Below, piece after piece: positions 34,301 to 45,410 of a stretch of 64,000 bases of DNA. The position numbers and the translations under genes are program-made. Below the pieces are notes generated by a model. That model had not been told where the DNA came from and did not search any database. It saw only the letters and a list, made by a program, of their open reading frames with translations. Numbering within the stretch: the stretch's first letter is position 1; each line of letters begins with the position of its first letter. This DNA is from Pogona vitticeps. Lineage: Eukaryota; Chordata; Lepidosauria; Squamata; Agamidae. Location: contig NC_135785.1 in the NCBI RefSeq assembly GCF_051106095.1, forward strand, positions 220,529,045 through 220,593,044, read 5' to 3'.

Positions 34301-35370
34301 CGTTTCGTTTAGTCGTGTCACGACTCTTCGTGACCCCATGGACCAGAGCACGCCAGGCCCTCCTATCTTCCACTGCCTCCCAGAGTTGTGTCAAATTCAT
34401 GTTGGTTGCTTCGCAGACACTGTCCAGCCATCTCATCCTTGGTCGTCCCCTTCTCCTCTTGCCATCACACTTTCCTAACATCAGGGTCTTTTCCAGGGAG
34501 TCTTTTCTTCTCATTAGATGGCCAAAGTACTGGACATTCAGCTTCAGGATCTGTCCTTCCAGTGAGCACTCAGGGTTGATTTCCTTTAGAATTGATAGGT
34601 TTGTTCTCCTTGCAGTCCAGGGGATTCTCAAGAGTCTCCTCCAACACCACAATTCAAAGGCATCAATTCTTCGGCGGTCTGCTTTCTTTATGGTCCAGCT
34701 CTCACTTCCATACATCACGACAGGAAAAACCATAGCTTTGACTATTCGGACTTTTGTTGGCAAGGTGATGTCTCTGCTTTTTAAGATGCTGTCAAGATTT
34801 GTCATCGCTTTCCTCCCCAGAAGCAGGCGTCTTTTAATTTCGTGGCTGCTGTCTCCATCTGCAGTGATCATGGAGCCCAGGAAAATAAAATCTGTCACTG
34901 CCTCCATATCTTCCCCTTCTATTTCCCAGGAGGTGATGGGACCAGTGGCCATGATCTTAGTTTTTTTGATGTTGAGTTTCAGACTGTTTTTTGCACTCTC
35001 CTCTTTCACCCTCATTACAAGGTTCTTTAATTCCTCCTCACTTTCAGAGTGGTGTCATCTGCATATCGGAGGTTGTTGATATTTCTTCCGGCAATCTTAA
35101 TTCCGGTTTGGGATTCTTCCAGTCCAGCCTTCCGCATGATGTATTCTGCATATAAGTTGAATAAGCTGGGGGACAATATACAGCCTTGTCGTACTCCTTT
35201 CCCAATTTTGAACCAATCAGTTGTTCCATATCCAGTTCTAACTGTTGCTTCCTGTCCCACATATAGGTTTCTCAGGAGACAGATAAGGTGGTGAGGCACT
35301 CCCATTTCTTTAAGAACTTGCCATAGTTTGTTGTGGTCCACACAGTCAAAGGCTTTTGCATAGTCAATGA
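34301..35370 (-). mobile_element. BovB LINE, 5'-truncated (1070 bp)
   Basis: Minus strand. It starts within the FIDYAKAFDCVDH region of the reverse transcriptase and runs to the BovB 3' end, with an 11-bp duplication TACCCTCAAAT at 34290-34300 and 35371-35381. The frame is broken just after YADD, where TLMAES is lost and the reading shifts. Otherwise residues match the full-length copy at 14.8-18.0 kb nearly throughout, so it is young. Confidence 0.93.
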
Positions 35371-35381
35371 TACCCTCAAAT

Positions 35382-37370
35382 ACAGCTTCTCTAATTCAGC
35401 TTGTAGATCAGAACTTTAACAAGGAACTTTAACAAGCAACTTTATGGCTCACGGTACTGTATGGAAAGGATTGTCAATGCTACGGAAGAGGATCATGATA
35501 GAAAGAATTTTTCTGTGTCTCTGTGTGTTTGTGTATCAGGTCTATATGCTTTGTCAAGAAAAGGCTGTGTGGTCCCCAAAACAATAACAATGCAGGAACC
35601 GGTGATACCTTTATTGGATCACTAAAGAAATAATAATAATTAAAAAACAGTGATAATCAATGATAATTCATCTTCTTCAGGCTGTAAATCATGTTCTTTG
35701 GAACCACCCACAAGCACTAGGTGCACATTCTGAGGAAGATAAATTAGCATAGGAAGCTTTTTTTCATTTTTGCTTTTGTTTTATTTTCTTTACGTGGTAG
35801 TCCAATAAAAGTATCACCTGTTCCTGAAGATTTTGAACTACACAGGAGACCAGCGTTGCTGAAGGGAGAAGTGTACTGTGCTTGGGCCAGACAACATTCA
35901 CTCTACTGGATTTCACCACCTCATTTTGCTTGTAAATATATATCAGCATAAACCTAAACCTGAAATATCTGACCAAACAGAAATGCCATTCTTTTTTTCC
36001 CCCTCCCAATTTGACCCATGTTTGAGATTATCAGTTGCTTTGGAACAACATGGATATATAGCTACATATAATTATGGCAATCTATCATTCTTGAAATAAG
36101 AGATTTGTTTTAAGGCAAAAAGGGCACCTGATTCTTTTTTTAAATGATGATTCATCCTCCATTTGCCCTTCACATACTCCTACCTCGTCTCTGCTCCCTT
36201 TGGAAACAGGTTTGTCCATCTACTTTCATATTTTCAAACAAAACTCATGAAAGGTCCATAAATACGATGACTCGTTAAAAGGAAAGCTGTTTTCTCTTCG
36301 TCCCACAAGACCCCTTCCTGTGAGAGGGGCAGAAAGAGTTCAGCTCTTTGAAGAATTTTTCTTGTGTTAAAGTAGCTGCATCCGAAAACTGTCTTCTGGG
36401 TTTTGTTCCTAGCATCATCTTGGCCACGCTGTGCCATGGCTCTCTATGCTTTTGCAGGTGTGAAGAAGGACTGGTAATATACAGGAAAAACAGTTTATTT
36501 TGTATATTCTCAGGAATCTATTCCTGGAAGGCAGGGAGGAATAATGTATATTAAAAGGTCCAAAAAGACGCCTCACAAACAAATATATAAAATTAATACT
36601 GTACATATATATGACTATACCTGATGAACAAAATGCAGATTAGCAGACCGTGGCGTTGCTAGTTTTCGAAGATATAACCAAGAAACAGTCATCACAGAGT
36701 ATTAAATGTGGTTTGTGATAGCTGTCATTTTGCAAGAGCAGGAATAGGTAGAAACAATGGCCCAGTTCTGTTGTTGGTCCAGTCAGTGTGACATAGCCAA
36801 AAGGAGACAAGATCTAGTGGAAAATTTTTTTTTTTACCAGTCCAGAGTACATTTTTGGCTGAGAAATGTTTAAACAATTCATTTTACCAAGTCTGGAATC
36901 CTTTGGGGATCTGACTTCCCAGGTGTTAGAGAATTCCTGGCAGCATGGATTAAAACCTGAGATGGGATGCTTTGGATAAGTCCAGAATTTACTTGCTGTG
37001 GAGGGTCTCTGTGGAAATGCAAGGGGAACACTTCAGTCAACCAGAGAGTTATATCCTTCTGGAGTAGAACAGCTTTTGTGCAAAAAAAAAAAAAAAAAAG
37101 CTTTAGAAAATTGGCCCTTTTCTATATAAGAAATTGACTCTGGTAGCAAGGCTGAGGAGAATTTTGTACCTACCTCTTTTTAAAAGATTTTATGAGGAAA
37201 TCCTCACTTTATCAAACAGAATCAAGAGCCAATGATTTTCCTTTCTTTTATAATTATGTCATCCAAATAACTTCCACAGCCCTGGACTATCTGGTTCTCC
37301 TATATAAATAAATAATGTCTCATACAGCAGCTCCCTTTCTTGGATGCCCACCTTTATATGTTGAAGGGGT
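35382..37370. other. Intergenic DNA; one dispersed repeat
   Basis: About 35595-35700 is a short relative of the dispersed units at 2.1 and 6.6 kb (GATACCTTTATTGGATCACT then CTTCTTCAGGCTG). There is a poly-A run at 37081-37099. The rest is unassigned. Confidence 0.45.
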
Positions 37371-38248
37371 CTGAGTGTGTCAGTGAAGTTGAAAGCAATG
37401 CCGTCAGGAGGCCAGACTCCATTACAAGCCTAGACTCTTCACAAGGTCACCCAAGGCAGAATGGTCACAGGTGAGTCACCCGACCAGGACACATCCACCC
37501 TCTTCAAGGCAGCTACAGGGCAGTGGCAATGGCTGAAGGTAAACTGGTGGACGAGGCAATGGCAGTGACACTCAAGCTAACAGCTGTTCCTACTGCACAG
37601 AAGAAGATAATGGTAAACCTCTGCTGGACTTTTCCTTTCTATGAAAACCCTATCATGAGACAGTCCAAAACAAAACAAGAGATAGTTCTGGAAGATGAAC
37701 CACACAGGTTGGAAAGCACTCAATCAGCTACTGGAGAAGATAAAAGGAAAAGTATGAATAATTCTGTTGCTAATGATGCAACTAGATTAAAGCTGAAACA
37801 AAGTCTAATGGTTGGTGTGTACAGATGTAAGAGGAAAGTCTGATGCTGCACATTATATATAACGGACACATGGAACATGAGAAGTATGAATCAGGGTAAC
37901 CTGGAAATCATAAAGCAAGAAATGGAACTTATAAACATTGTCTTGCTTGGTGTCAGTGAACTAAAGTAGAATAAAGTGAGATATTTTCAGTCAGACAACT
38001 AAAAAGTATTCTACAAACTCAGAAGAAATGGAGCAGCTCTAATACTAAAGCAAGATATAGAGCAGGCAGTTAGGGCCAATAATGCAAGATCTAACCAAAT
38101 AATATCATTCAGACTCTGGGGAAAACCTATCAACATAACCATTATTCAAATCTATCCTCCAATTACTGTACAAATACTGAAGAAGATGAAATTCAAAGCT
38201 TTTCAGCAAGCATCCAGGAGGAAACAAGACACTGAGACCAAATTTTTC

Positions 38249-38367
38249 AATGACATTTGGTTCTGTTCCCTACTTTTGTGCTCCAGGAACCTATGATTAT
38301 AAGCAAGACATGCTTATAATCGTAGGTGCCTGGAGCACAAAAGTAGGGAACAGAACCAAATGTCATT
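38249..38367. repeat. Near-perfect hairpin: 57-nt arms, 5-nt loop
   Basis: 38249-38305 and 38311-38367 are reverse complements with about 2 differences. The right arm is in the sense of the RTE endonuclease frame (LIIVGAWSTKVGN, corresponding to LLILGDWNAKVGS in BovB). The left arm is therefore an inverted duplicate placed just upstream. Confidence 0.9.
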
Positions 38368-38646
38368 TGAAAACATTGTCTAGGGGACAGAAATTAAGCA
38401 AAATACTGACTCATACAGTTCTGTGAAACCAACAATCTCTTTATTGCAAATGCCTGCTTCAAATAACAGAGCAGACAGCTGTACACATGGACATCACCAA
38501 ATGGTCAATAAAGAAACAAAATAGACCACATAATTGGAATCATGAGAAGCTGTATACTCTACAGGTTTTTGGTACTGATCATGAATGGTCAATATCCAAC
38601 ATTAGAGTAAAGCTGAAAAAGAATACTAAAAGAATCATAGTGCCAA

Positions 38647-38716
38647 AATATAATTTAAACAACATTCCTGATGACTACTCCAATATAATTTAAACAACAT
38701 TCCTGATGACTACTCC
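38647..38716. repeat. 35-bp tandem duplication
   Basis: The unit 38647-38681 is repeated exactly at 38682-38716, beginning AATATAATTTAAACAACATT. It lies inside the old RTE copy. Confidence 0.93.
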
Positions 38717-39700
38717 AAATAAGCAGTAGTTTTGCTAAACTCAACTGACCATGAACCAGAAACACTGTAGAGTAAAACCAGAAATATTATTAGGAATATG
38801 CAAAAAGACAACTTTTACAATAAAAAGAAAAGAAAAACCTAAACGGATGATGGAAGAAACATTTAAAATTGTAAAAGATAGGTGAGAAGCAAAAGTAAAC
38901 TGTGACAAAAATAGAGTCAGAATCCTGAATAAAGTTTTCCAGCAACTGTGATGTAAAGACAAAGATAATATTGAAATAACCAGTGCAAAGAAATAGAGGA
39001 GAACAAGAATAGAAGAAAAAACTGTGGTTCTAGAAAGTGAAGTGAAACCTGCTCTGAAAGTATTAGGAAGATATAAATCACCAGGGTGGATGGAATGCCA
39101 ATAGAACTATTTCAAGCCACAGAAACGTGCCTGAACTTCAGGATGTATTGTGAAAAGAAAGAGGTGCTCACAATCTTATTGCAAATATCTGCTGGCTACT
39201 GGAGAACACCAAAGAATTTCAGAAGAAGATCAGTCTATGCTTTATAGACTATAGGAAAGTGGATCTTTAAAAACTATGGGTTATTTTTCAAACGGAAAGG
39301 TATCAGTTATCCCCTTATTTACTCAATCTGTATTCAAAACACATGAAGGAGGAGTGAAAATTGCGGAAGAAAAATCAATAATTTAAGATGTGCTGACACT
39401 ATCTTACTGGCAGAAAGCAACAATGACTTGAAACAAGTTCAAGTGAAAGTGAAAGTGAATGAAGAAAGTGCCAAACCAGAACTGTAACTGAATGTTAAGA
39501 ACACAAAAATCATTACAGAAGAAGTACACAACTTTGATATTGCTAAAGTGTCCGGATGTGTCACTGCAGACCCAGATCATCCACACTGTCACCATATATG
39601 TGTGTGAAAACTGGACAATTAGAAAAGGTTGGCAGGAAAATCATTGATCCATTTGAAATGTGGTGCTGCAAGAGGCACTGTCTTGGGAGACAACCAGCGA

Positions 39701-39845
39701 GCGAGGCGAGGCTTTTTTTTTTTTTTACTCTTGACAGCAGAGGACACGTGGGCGCTTCAGGGGGGAGGCAAGGTGGGGGCCACAAACTATCATCCAGCAG
39801 GCCACAAATGGCCCCCAGGCTGCATGTTTGAGACCCTTGGTACAG
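39701..39845. repeat. Possible end of a hAT-like element
   Basis: GGCCACAAATGGCCCCCAGG and CATGTTTGAGACCCTTGG resemble one end of a Charlie/hAT-type element ('GGCCCGCAGGC..TTTGAGACCCCTGG'). The other end was not found. Confidence 0.3.
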
Positions 39846-40799
39846 AGAGTCTGGGTTCTCCGTGAAAACTGGCTGACCAAATGGTGACAGTAAGAAGGAA
39901 AACAACTAATGTTGATGGGGTACAGGCAGGGAGATCTTCTTGATTAAATCCCCCCATGCCATTTAAAGGTATCTGCTCCTGAACTATTTTAACACCACTT
40001 AATAAATGATCTCCCTCATTCTCTTTTTAAATACTGTGCTGTAAATTAGCACCAACTAATATCAGAATTCATCTGATGGTAAGTGATTTGCAATTTGTTC
40101 CTGCCAATCAAATTGTAACATAACCGAGTGATTCATGTTTTTAATGTGTAGTGAAATCTCCGGTTACATTTACAAATGACTGCAAGCAACCATATCCTCT
40201 TTCCCATTAAACTGTTGGACAGGAGAACAGCTGTGCAAATCAACAAACAAAAACATGTTGACAGAACAGCCAAAAGTCGAGGTGCGGCAGGGGCAGAGTG
40301 AAGGATGAATTGTGTTATGTCACATTAACCTCCTCCAGCCCAGGAATGCAGCCACCATGCTGGAACAAAAGGAGCTCCGGTTGAGAGTAGTCCTACCTCA
40401 TTTTTCCAACATCCTCAGGCTGGGAGGAGTTTGGATTCAGCAAAGATTCAGCTGGCCTAGTATCAGTTCAGCAGGTCCTTGGTGTTAGCCAATTAGAATT
40501 GTTTTCTTAGTCTTTGGATGCCACATTACCTGATTGGCCAGTTTTTAATCAGATATTGTTGTCTAAAATCTCTACATCTTTATGCACAAAAAAAACCCAA
40601 AAAACAAGTATTGCTATCATTTCCTTGGGCATATCGCAAGTCTTTGAAAACAAACAAAAACAACAATGCTTCCATTTGCACATCTGGATTTGTAGACAAA
40701 GAGTGGTAGGGGAATATCAGGTTGATTTGCCTCTTCCAGGTAACTACCAAAATCAAAGGTTCTCCCCTTTAGTTTATTCCATGTCTAATGATACACTGA
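39846..40799. other. Intergenic DNA, nothing assigned
   Basis: No coding or repeat signal recognised. The small frame at 40514-40804 has no known domain. Confidence 0.5.
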
Positions 40800-41033
40800 T
40801 TTAATAAATGAGTTTTTATCCGCCAGAAAACAAAATGGCCACCCGCTGTATTGCCTCGCTTTAGAGGCAGCGAAAATGGCCGCCCCTATGGAGGATCTTC
40901 GCATAAGGTTAGTTTTAAAGCCCATAGGAATGCATTAAACAAGTTTTAATTTGTTTCTATGGGCTTTTAAAAATCGCTTAGCGACTTTTTTCCGGAATGG
41001 ATTAACGTCGCTAAGCAAGGCACCACTGTACTT
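40800..41033. mobile_element. Mariner-like MITE, one end only
   Basis: Ends CGCTAAGCAAGGCACCACTGTA, the right terminus shared with 6924-7172 and 47333-47762. CGCTTAGCGAC and CCTATGGAGGATCTTCGC are interior motifs of the same type. The left terminus is missing or too diverged. Confidence 0.55.
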
Positions 41034-41849
41034 TGTCACAGTAGACCTTCCTGTTCTCTTTCAATGGCCTTCTTCTCTCCTTTGTATGAGATTTTCATAA
41101 GACATGAAGATGGAAAAATTATACAACATTTCTGGATTCCTGTTTCATGACAAGTAGCTGTCATTTCCATATGTGAGGAATATTCTAAAATGACAAGAAG
41201 CTGCTATCAAATAAAGATTCTTTGTTCATTTTATTGAATAATTCCATTGTATCTTCCCAGTTTCCCCAGTTATTTCAACACATTGCTCCATGATAGCTGT
41301 TTTCGTTTATTTCCAAAATAGTGGTTCTTCGTCGTGGTCTCTGTCCATTCACATATGTGGATCTGAGCCTATGCAGAGCCACCACACAGAATCAGAGAGA
41401 GTTTGGGCAGTAACCGTCTATAGGCTACTGCGGGCTCTCCCTCACCCTAGTTGAAAATTCAGACAACACTGTTCAATGATAGATTGTTCGCCAATTGCAG
41501 GTGAGAAAAGGTGAGTCATATTAATGAACAGAGTATTGCAAACCTCCAAAGAGTTTATGTACTCTACATAAGCTACTGTATTCAGTGGCCTCTTTGTTGT
41601 AGCTGTTAGGAAGATTGTCAGATGGATAAGAAGGAAACTTGTCTGACCTTGAAGGGGTTTCACTCCCTCTGAAGGATCAACCTAGGGATACTCCAACACC
41701 TGGCATTCTCGGTGAGGGATCGTATATAAGCCATGGCCAAGAATGGCTTTTATCAACTCTGGTTAATTACCCAGTTGTGCCCCTACCTGGATAAAAAATG
41801 CCTAGTAATAGTCGTTCACACATTAGTAATCTACAAAATAGACTAATGT
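41034..41849. other. Intergenic DNA, nothing assigned
   Basis: No domain or element ends recognised. Confidence 0.5.
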
Positions 41850-42017
41850 AAAGCAGTTTACATAGGGCTCCCCTTGAAAACAGTACTAGTGACAACAAGG
41901 AATTGGGCCTTTTTGGTTGTGGCCCCCAGACTTTGGAATAAGTTATCAACTGAGATACACCAGGTTCCTCCTCTCTTTATGTTTAGGAAACTGGTGAAAA
42001 CCAAATTATTCAAAGCT
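41850..42017 (+). mobile_element. CR1/L2-group LINE C-terminal fragment
   Basis: Encodes APRLWNKLSTEIHQVPPLFM then FRKLVKTKLFKATF, the standard C-terminal signature of CR1/L2-group reverse transcriptase ORFs. Directly followed by a short BovB insertion. Confidence 0.65.
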
Positions 42018-42027
42018 ACCTTCAACA

Positions 42028-42320
42028 AACCTATCCATTTTGAAGGAATTAAACCCTGAGTGTTCACTGAAAGGACAGATCCTGAAGCTGAGGCTCCAAT
42101 ACTTTGGCCATCTCATGAGAAGAGAAGACTCCCTGGAAAAGATCCTGATGTTGGGAAAATGTGAGGGCAAGAGGAGATGGGGATGATGGGGGACGAGATG
42201 GTTGGACAACATGAATTTGACCCAACTCCGGGAGGCAGTGGAAGACAGGAGGGCCTGGCGTGCTCTGGTCCATGGGGTCACGAAGAATCGGACACAGCTA
42301 AATGACTAAACAACAACAAC
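42028..42320 (+). mobile_element. BovB LINE, very short 3' fragment (about 293 bp)
   Basis: Encodes the C-terminal LKLRLQYFGHLMRREDSLEK block and the 3' tail GTCACGAAGAATCGGACACA followed by ACAACAACAAC. Flanks ACCTTCAACA (42018-42027) and ACTTTCAACA (42321-42330) fit a 10-bp target-site duplication with one difference. It lacks part of the segment before the NMNLTQLRE codons. Confidence 0.85.
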
Positions 42321-42330
42321 ACTTTCAACA

Positions 42331-43480
42331 ATTGATTATCCAGAATTCTGTTAATTTTAATGTTAATTTTATCTCCCTTCCCCCACCACATTTTGTATGA
42401 ATTTTAGTCCTATATTGTTAGAACACCATATTGTTGAATGTAATGCTGCTATACAGTGCCAGATTCAGAACTAAAGAAAGACTGTGGTGGTTTCTTCTTA
42501 TGTCAGTGGGCCCTGCTTTGAGACTCATCAAGCTTACTAGACTGCAGCATGAGCTTTATCCATCTGAATGCATAAAAGTGTTCCCAACCAAACACCCCCA
42601 CTGTTCAGACGTCATGTAGACCTTCACACATTGAGCATGAAGATCTGAAGAGGATTCTCTGAGTGTATTTGACTAGACACCCTTGCTGAGCTACTGTGAT
42701 GAAGTGGTAGGAGAGAGAGCACTCATCATGGAAACACTGCCAGCCCATTCAGCCAAGCACATTTTCCAAATCCTCTTTAGATCTTTGTACTCAGTGTGCG
42801 AAGGTCTACAGCCCTATACAGCCATACAGTAGTTAGATAGAACAATCTTATGAGGAAGTGACAGATCTCAAGAAAGGAGGTTCCTCAATCTGTCAAGACT
42901 CTGCACATGAGCCGGAACATAGGTTCTCTTCGAACCTGTCATTTTGCATGAGAAGAATGACGACATGGTAGACAGGGGTTGCTCACTGTCCCTTTTTTTC
43001 ACATTCCCATATATGAATAACTGAATGGTGCATGACTGACTTTCCAGGTGCTGAGGATGTTTGCATCTTCCTGTCTCCACCATTGATCCAATTCTTTGCA
43101 CATTCAAGGAAACACAAGAATAGTAGTGTTTCCTTACCGTATCATAGACATTTTAAACTGCCTGAGAGAAACACTATTGTGCGTGCTCTGAAGTGCTGTA
43201 GTAAGTTTAAATGATGGCTTCAAGCCACCCAAGGGATCTCTGGAGTGCTGCAAAATGGAGGCTAGGGAGGCCTCAATAACAGAACCTGCTGAGACATTTG
43301 GGGCCCACACAACCTGCATGGTACTAAACCCATCTTACTAGTATGAATGTTAAGGTGTTTATATAATTGCTGTTACCTGTTTTAAAAGTTGTTTGTTACA
43401 TTTCTATTGCATCTTTCCTCTAAGCAGTGTATGTTTATGGTCTTCTTCACCATTTCTATCTTCATAATAAGCTTGAAGTT
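42331..43480. other. Intergenic DNA, nothing assigned
   Basis: No gene or element recognised. Confidence 0.5.
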
Positions 43481-43484
43481 AGCC

Positions 43485-43595
43485 TGAAAAATGGTGCCAT
43501 GTCATCCAATGAGTTTTTTGGCTGAATGGGAATTTGAATCCAGGTCTCCCAATTTTTAGTTTGGCAAAGCAACGACTACATCATGTTTGGCTCAC
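43485..43595 (-). mobile_element. Old tRNA-headed (MIR-like) SINE
   Basis: Minus strand: GATGTAGTCGTTGCTTTGCC, then a B-box-like TGGATTCAAATTCCCATTCA, then AACTCATTGGATGACATGGC, which resembles the MIR-type core. Diverged, no duplication found. Confidence 0.5.
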
Positions 43596-45369
43596 TGCCC
43601 TATGTCAGGCTGCCCCACTCTGGTAAAATGCTGGAGAGTGGGGATGATAACTAGAGTTGTGTCACACTGTTGAGTGTAACATTCCTTGAACTCTGGTGAA
43701 TGGACTGATCTAGTCAGGTGAAGGAAGCAGAACACACCCTTCAGAAACCAGCGAGACATAACTGGAATGTTGTTGTACATTCATTTGGCCTCTTACTTCC
43801 ATTTTGGTGCCTATTGAGAAAGGCTGACCTCACCAAAACAGCACCAAACTGGGCCTGTGGATCTCTTCATGCACTGCTTGCTTTGTTGGCACTAAGCAAT
43901 AATGTATTAGGAGCCTGTAGCACTAAGTAATAATATATTTCAGAGGCTGCACAGTCTCATTGTGCACAATTCTGCTTTATCTTGTCATAAAATATATTTA
44001 CAGCATTTGTATCTCATCTGTTTTTTACTTTGACAAATTCAGTTGTACTAAAGGAAAGAATGAATGAATCATTGAGTGATTTTGTTTCTTGATAGTCATA
44101 TAATCACAGCTGTAAAAATGAAAGAATGAACACAAAATCTTAAATTTGTATTTCTGTCCAAACAGGGATAGCTCTGTCTGGTGCTTGGGAAAATAACTGC
44201 ATACCCCCCCCCCCAACTACCTTGTTTCTGTAGAAGTAAGCTTGTTTGGCTGTATATTTGTCAGCAGAATAGAATTTTATGAGCATTGCAGTCTAGCTAC
44301 AGATCAGTAAATTAGACTGAGTAGAGTTTTTCATGCTGATATTGATAAGGATCTGATATGTCATCTAGATGTTGATAAGCCACAACTCCCCTCATCCTTC
44401 ATCTTTGGCTATCCTGGTTAATGCTGCTGGGTGTTGCAGTCTGACGGCCTCAATATACCCACGACTCTGATAGGGATGAAAAATGCAGCCCATGGGAGCA
44501 GGGATCAAGGCCATTTTTGTGGAGGCCCAGGCTCCTGAGACACCCAGATCCTCCATAGCAGGTTAAAACAACAACAACAAATGTGTTCCCTACTCCTGGA
44601 GGCCTCGATGAGCAATAATCTTTGCATTGGAGGATTGTAGACCATCAAGCATGCCCAAATCTAAAAAGCAAAATCAGAAATCAGTGTCCAGTTACTTCCA
44701 GTTTTTTTTAAAAAAATAATTCCTAGGCCAGCTGTGGCTCTCTGGGACTACTGAGGGTAAAAATTTGGCCCCATTAAAGTTGTCTGTCTCGAGTTAAAAA
44801 ACAACAACAGTCTAATAAGGAAAGTATTGCCATTTGTAAAGGTACAGAATGAAATAGTATACTGTATAATCAAACAATAAAGTAAGACATTCTGCATAAA
44901 GTAACTGGTAGATAACTGGAAAGCACAGATGAAATAGAATATAAAAAAACATTTCTCCTGTCATTTCTGGTGATAACAAAAAAAAAAGCAGATCATTAAA
45001 GCTGTACCATGTTTTCTAGTGAGCCAGGGTTTTTCTTCCTCCTTCCCCAGTCAGCATGTATGCTCTACAGCTTTTTCTACTATTTTTGTAGAAGTGCAAA
45101 AGGCAATAGCAGAATGTGTGGTAAAGTCTAATGAGGAAACTGCCACTTACCATCACACATCCTTCAGACCGAATGTTTCTTCATGTCATTCTCCAATTCC
45201 CAGTTGAAACCCAGAAACTGCAAGTAAAACAACTGCTGGAGGATTCAGAAATGCTATCAATAATAAGAAAAGGAACATTAATAGAATATAGCTTGGAATG
45301 TAATCTTTGGTACAGGGAAATGTTACTGCACGAGAAGGCTTGTCAAAACAAGGAAAGCCATATGGCTCT
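43596..45369. other. Intergenic DNA, nothing assigned
   Basis: There is a short poly-C run near 44206 and small AAC-rich patches. No gene. Confidence 0.5.
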
Positions 45370-45410
45370 GTTTTGTTTTTGTTTTTGTTTTTGTTTTTGT
45401 TTGTTTTTGG
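45370..45410. repeat. (GTTTTT)n microsatellite
   Basis: About six GTTTTT units. The FCFCFCF frame over it is an artefact. Confidence 0.9.

Larger units (their letters stand above)
37380..39700 (+). mobile_element. Old RTE-clade LINE, long decayed copy
   Basis: Blocks of an RTE protein occur in order: TWNMRSMNQGNLEIIKQEME near 37870 (endonuclease start), LLGVSELK near 37945, RRNGAALILK near 38020, KPINITIIQIYPP near 38125, LIIVGAWSTKVGN near 38315, GVKI..NNLRCADTILLAES near 39350-39420 (a YADD-like remnant) and VCVENW..KVGRK near 39600. The reading frame changes many times. Same general group as 11660-12350. It is truncated near 39690 before its 3' end and contains a hairpin and a 35-bp tandem duplication (listed separately). 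Confidence 0.8.

Noticed and set aside
33937-35079. 380-residue plus-strand open frame
   Set aside because: Its last two thirds are the complement of a BovB copy (34301-35370), the same peptide recurs opposite other BovB copies, and the first third has no domain.
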